This document shows positions 60,004 to 64,000 of a stretch of 64,000 nt of DNA, piece by piece. How positions within the stretch are numbered: position 1 is the first letter of the stretch; each line of letters starts with the position of its first letter. Both the position numbers and the translations under genes were made by a program. The notes under the pieces were generated by a model that saw nothing but the letters and a program-made list of their open reading frames with translations, ran no database searches and was not told where the DNA came from. This stretch comes from Ceratodon purpureus (Eukaryota > Streptophyta > Bryopsida > Pseudoditrichales > Ditrichaceae), in the NCBI GenBank assembly GCA_014871385.1, contig CM026423.1:19519690-19583689 (forward strand), written 5' to 3'.

Positions 60004-62665
60004 TCAAGTAGACATCTCGTCATCACTACCAGTACCAATCCAACCATCATAAGAATCGCTATCACTAGATAATACCACTCTGGCAACTTCTGCAGCTATG
60101 TCAAGATAAATCTCAGCATCACGACAAATGCTATCTCTGTCAGATGAAATAGATGGAGAAGGAGCAGCTAAATAAGCTTGAGCCTGCATCTCTGCATAAT
60201 GAGGAAGCTCTAAAGGTCTAAGTAGACTCCTTATCTTGCTAAGATGGCGCGAGATAATAGAGCCACCAATGTCATTCTTCAACGCTTTCTTCCGACTGCA
60301 CATGACAATTTCACAAGTTAATAAATACTGAGCTAAATTTTATTTAAATAATAAACAAGTGACCAATGAATGTAAAGACTTACTTACAAGAACGCTTGGG
60401 GGCAGTCTTCCTCTCAGGCTCATCGTCTGACTCAACCGAACGTTTCTTCCTCGGTGAAGGCACAGGAATTGGAGTGGACTCAACCTCCTCCGTGCTTGGA
60501 AGAAGAGGAAACAACACTTGATTGTACAAGGTGGTGTCTGACTCAAAGCCTATGACATGACGCCGGAGACTCTTGGATGCTCGAATGGAGGCACCTGCAC
60601 AGAAAATAGAGCTCCAAAACATAAGTAAAAATTATAAAATGAAATACAGAATATTTTCAAACAAAAAACAAAAAACAAATTAATACCTGTAGAAGCTGTG
60701 AGATCCATGACAATGTCATTCTCAACCGTGCACAAATCAATTAGAGCCTGCAAGAGGTTAGAAGTCTTCTCCCGTGCTCCTCTGAATGGCTCACCAGTCT
60801 CTGAATTAAATGTGAGAGAATCTGCAGTAATCAAATTAGTGCAATGTCCATCAGTGGAGAGCTTGATGCCTAGGGCTCCAAGCTCAGCCCTATCATGAAA
60901 CTGGAACTTAGACCTTGGAACACCCTCCTCCACATTCTCCATCTTGATGAAGCACTTGACCATGAAAGTCTTGTGCTGGCGTGGATAACGGTCTGGAATA
61001 GTCAATGGCAGGCCATTGATTGCAAACCACTTGGCCTCCTCCTGAAAGTTAGCCCACTCTGCCCAGGAAATAAGCTCATTCGAAATGAACTTTGAATCAG
61101 GATAAAAAACAATCAAAGCTCCATCATCCTGTAGAAACTGCATAGCAAATTCAAAATGGGCCTTAATCCATGAAGACTCCATTTTTTTCCCTGCTGGAAT
61201 CCTGGGGTGCTTGTTCCAGGAGGGAATCTCACCATCTTGTCCTAAACCTGGAACTGGTAAATCCTCTGGAACATCAAAAATGATGAGGTCCACAGCAGCC
61301 TCAGCCTCCTCACCCCCAAAATTCCTATCCTTGCTACCGAGATTCCCCTTGACCCAATGCTTGATCTTGCTCCAAATCTCAGGCTCATCCCCCTCCGATA
61401 AAGAAGTAAACAAATCCAAAATGCCCATAGGGCAATCATTGATGATCTCAACACTAGTGTCTACCTCATCCAACTGCGAGCATGGAATGGTGTAGATAGT
61501 CTGAGAAGGCATGGGGGTAGAAAAAAGAGGCACCTGAGTAGTTACAGGAACTATGGCAGCTTGCATGCTACTGCCTGAAGGAGAGATGCCAACATGAGAC
61601 ATCAACTTCTCTGGCCCTTCCTTCAAAACTAACTTGGCCAATTCTCTGTTCCTTGCTGCCACTTCCTTCTTGAGCTTAGCTTCCTGCTCCTTCTCCTTCT
61701 TCTTGTCTTCCTTCTCCTTCATCTTAGCCTCTGTCTTTGCCCTCCTCTCAGCCACCTTCTTCTTCTGTTTATCAGAAAGAGATGCATCATCACCAACCTG
61801 CGAGGTATCCTCCTCCAAACCCACCATGTTCTCATCCCCAAGCTGCTTCATCAAATTCTCACAACTTGCCTTAAGACCTCTCTCTTCCCCTGGGCATTGA
61901 TCATTCTCCTTGAGCTCAAGATACCAAGGACACTGAAGGAGATGAGGAGCTCCAAAATGCCTCCTCTGATAATCTGTAAAAATGCACTCACTGCTAGAGA
62001 CATCAACCCACTTCTTAAACCTCTGAGGAATATCCTTTTTGTCAATGGCACCCTTTACAACCAACTCCCTCCAGAAATACCTCAAGATAGCCCGCTTCAT
62101 TGCATTCTCAGCACCAGCTTGGTGGAGAAATGGCTCTTTCTTGGTAAAGGTACCAGCCTTAGGGAAAAAAGGCTTAAAGGCCCTGCCCCACAAAGTGATG
62201 GAATGAGCCTCAATCCATGAGCCAATATCATCTACAGGATTAGGTAAATCCTCTGTCCTCAAAACTATCATGTCCTCCTCTACAATCTTGTTATAACGAA
62301 TGACTGCCTCCTCCTCTAGCTGCAAATACAATCAATTAAAAAACACATAAGAATACATGACCAATTTCATGATGAAGAGTTATGTTAAACTGCAATAAGC
62401 AACAACTGTGAAATGAAATGCAAAAGCTTAAGAATTAGAAACTTACCCCAGCCCAGAATGCAGCCTGATCAACCCAAGGGCGGAGAACTAAATCAGAAGC
62501 TGGATGTGGAGGAAAATTGTACTCCTGCCGACTCTCCTTGCTCATATTCCACCACTTCAACCACCTCTCTTTGTACTTGGGAGAAACCTTAGCACTTGAA
62601 AAAAGCTGCAACTTTTCAGCGGTCATCTCTGCCTTATTATAAAATATGTCAAAGTGCCGGATAAT
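60004..62665 (-). CDS. transposon-borne protein with beta-class DNA-methyltransferase-like domain (5' end not seen)
   Basis: Four exons on the minus strand join in frame with GT-AG sites: 62447-62665, 60687-62319, 60384-60594 and 60004-60295, giving 784 codons. An acceptor (TTTGCAG) precedes the first, so more exons may lie upstream; the earliest ATG inside is at 62626. Order of parts: an unrecognised N-terminal region with WLKWWNMSKESRQEYNFPP and RFKKWVDVSSSECIFTDY; a Lys/Glu-rich coiled coil (coded about 61627-61779); then a methyltransferase-like fold. Motif IV region is VDLIIFDVPEDLP (about 61261-61293), motif V-like FLQDDGALIVFYPDS, then KTSNLLQALIDL leading to motif I, DIVMDLTASTG, completed across the intron by ASIRASKSLRRHVIGFESD. 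This is the IV-to-I order of beta-class N6A/N4C enzymes. DVPE replaces DPPY, so activity is doubtful. The C-terminus carries basic and acidic stretches. Confidence 0.75.
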
Positions 62666-63033
62666 CTGCAAATAAGAAGTCAAGCATCATCTTAGAATAA
62701 GATCATAAAATCTCCAATGACCTTATAGAAATACAAGTTCAATTATAATGAACTTCACGTTCTGATTATAAGGGAGAGTGCACAAAGATACAAATCATTC
62801 TGGATATGCAAAGCTCATGACTGCTTACAGAAATTCAATACAGATTCCTCATAACACACTGTCCATTGATCACCTCTGATAAAAGTCAAGATTCACTGAA
62901 AGAACAATTTAAAATGAAGGCACCACAATATTAAAAACGAATAGGGACCAAACCTCGAACTCAGCTCCACATCAATAGCACGGACTGATTGAATCAAAGA
63001 CGCCAACCAAAGCCCACACAACAAAAATAATAA
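62666..63033 (-). other. upstream intron or leader of the transposon gene
   Basis: No convincing exon is visible. The acceptor at 62666-62672 implies that a donor lies further upstream. Confidence 0.35.
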
Positions 63034-64000
63034 AATACCGAAGCTCGAGCTGAGCTCATGAGCCAGAGCAGAGACTTCAGCAAAAAAAAAAACCAACACT
63101 GCTGTGCGGTAGAGCAACCGCATCAGCAAGAACCAAAGTGTTTTGCCCCGGCCGAGGCACCCCTCGGATCCGAGGCATGGTCTGGGGGTGACCTCGGCAC
63201 TCACTCAAAACTCCAACCAGCCACAAAAATGGTTGCCTCTCATACAGGCAACCACAAAATTAAAAAAAAAAGGAACCGCGAGAGAATCTACAGTTGATCC
63301 TCTCCTCGGATCCGAGGACACACAAGACAGTTACAGGGAAGATACCGAAGCTCGAGCTGAGCTCATGAGCCAGAGCAGAGACTTCAGCAACAAAAAAAAA
63401 CCAACACTGCTGTGCGGTATAGCAACCGCATCAGCAAGAACCAAAGTGTTTTGCCCCGGCCGAGGCACCCCTCGGATCCGAGGCATGGTCTGGGGGTGAC
63501 CTCGGCACTCACTCAAAACTCCAACCAGCCACAAAAATGGTTGCCTCTCATACAGGCAACCACAAAATTAAAAAAAAAAGGAACCGCGAGAGAATCTACA
63601 GTTGATCCTCTCCTCGGATCCGAGGACACACAAGACAGTTACAGGGAAGATACCGAAGCTCGAGCTGAGCTCATGAGCCAGAGCAGAGACTTCAGCAACA
63701 AAAAAAAACCAACACTGCTGTGCGGTATAGCAACCGCATCAGCAAGAACCAAAGTGTTTTGCCCCGGCCGAGGCACCCCTCGGATCCGAGGCATGGTCTG
63801 GGGGTGACCTCGGCACTCACTCAAAACTCCAACCAGCCACAAAAATGGTTGCCTCTCATACAGGCAACCACAAAATTAAAAAAAAAAGGAACCGCGAGAG
63901 AATCTACAGTTGATCCTCTCCTCGGATCCGAGGACACACAAGACAGTTACAGGGAAGATACCGAAGCTCGAGCTGAGCTCATGAGCCAGAGCAGAGACTT
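63034..64000. repeat. 308-bp tandem repeat array
   Basis: The unit beginning GATACCGAAGCTCGAGCTGA starts at 63034 (307 bp in the first copy), 63341, 63649 and 63957 and continues past the window. Copies are virtually identical, differing in A-run length and one or two bases. Each contains two CCTCGGATCCGAGG palindromes and the hairpin GGTTGCCTCTCATACAGGCA plus ACC. The array lies upstream of the methyltransferase-like gene. Open frames through it are repeat artefacts. Confidence 0.93.
63162..63175. promoter_or_regulatory. recurrent CCTCGGATCCGAGG palindrome (first of six in the array)
   Basis: Exact 14-bp palindromes occur at 63162, 63304, 63470, 63612, 63778 and 63920 (two per 308-bp unit), and at 29864 and 30358 in the other transposon copy, with one-base variants near 30001, 30115 and 30221. 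In most, GGCACCCC or ATCCC precedes and GATGG or CATGG with TTGGGGGTG follows. The restriction of a 14-mer to the two copies of one element points to a binding site. Confidence 0.7.

Larger units (their letters stand above)
59209..64000. mobile_element. methyltransferase-family DNA transposon, larger copy (right end outside window)
   Basis: The terminus CAGGAATGCTATCTTGTGAG and the heptamer array at 59224-59257 repeat the left end of the element at 26833. Homology continues to about 59430 (for example TGACATGGCATATA and CCTATGACCGTGGAAGGT). The gene at 60004-62665 lies about 0.8 kb inside, as its decayed relative does in the first copy. At least 4.8 kb long. If it mirrors copy 1, the far end should be GTGAGCR arrays followed by CTG and a duplicate of the 10 bp before the left end (GAGCGTCATC). 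Confidence 0.8.

Noticed and set aside
63143-63842. Repeated 118-131-codon frames in the tandem array
   Set aside because: They repeat with the 308-bp unit, cross palindromes and A runs, and match no family.

Overview
The window is nuclear DNA of a land plant, most probably a seed-free one (moss or relative). Four plant housekeeping genes carry GT-AG introns. They are GC-rich islands in AT-rich DNA full of miniature transposons, and gene density is only about one per 16 kb. Pogo/CENP-B-type and PIF/Harbinger transposase remnants fit this. I cannot fix the species from sequence alone.

Host genes: (1) a glycerol-3-phosphate permease of the major facilitator superfamily (18724-20903, +, 4 exons); (2) a 3-ketodihydrosphingosine reductase of sphingolipid synthesis (37600-39342, -, 4 exons); (3) a soluble epoxide hydrolase (48864-50195, +, 2 exons); (4) prefoldin subunit 2 (51995-52417, -, 1 exon). 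They belong to unrelated pathways and are not clustered.

Mobile layer: 0-16 kb holds a Harbinger transposase relic, several inverted-repeat elements and a tRNA-like SINE head. Two element families recur. Family A is 0.84-1.16 kb, has termini CCCCTAAAG...CTTTAGGGG and sits between TTAA (once ATAA) duplications. Family C has termini like TACCGTAACATCATAGCAGG. Family A copies are nested inside family C copies at 11 kb and 41 kb. A decayed pogo-type transposase lies at 33.4-34.5 kb.

Most unusual content: a DNA transposon family that I cannot assign to a known superfamily. One complete but internally deleted copy spans 26833-31977. It has CAG...CTG ends, a subterminal block of five GTGAGCR heptamers at each end in inverted orientation, and a 10-bp target duplication. 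A second, larger copy starts at 59209 and runs off the window. It carries a spliced gene (60004-62665, -) whose protein has an unknown N-terminal region, a Lys/Glu-rich coiled coil and a beta-class (N6-adenine/N4-cytosine type) DNA-methyltransferase-like fold. The methyltransferase motif I is assembled across an intron, and the DPPY-like catalytic motif is altered to DVPE. Upstream lie 308-bp tandem repeats with the palindrome CCTCGGATCCGAGG. The same palindrome recurs in a roughly 430-bp-armed hairpin inside the deleted copy, a structure that could generate small RNAs against the family. This family is the best candidate for a previously undescribed system here.
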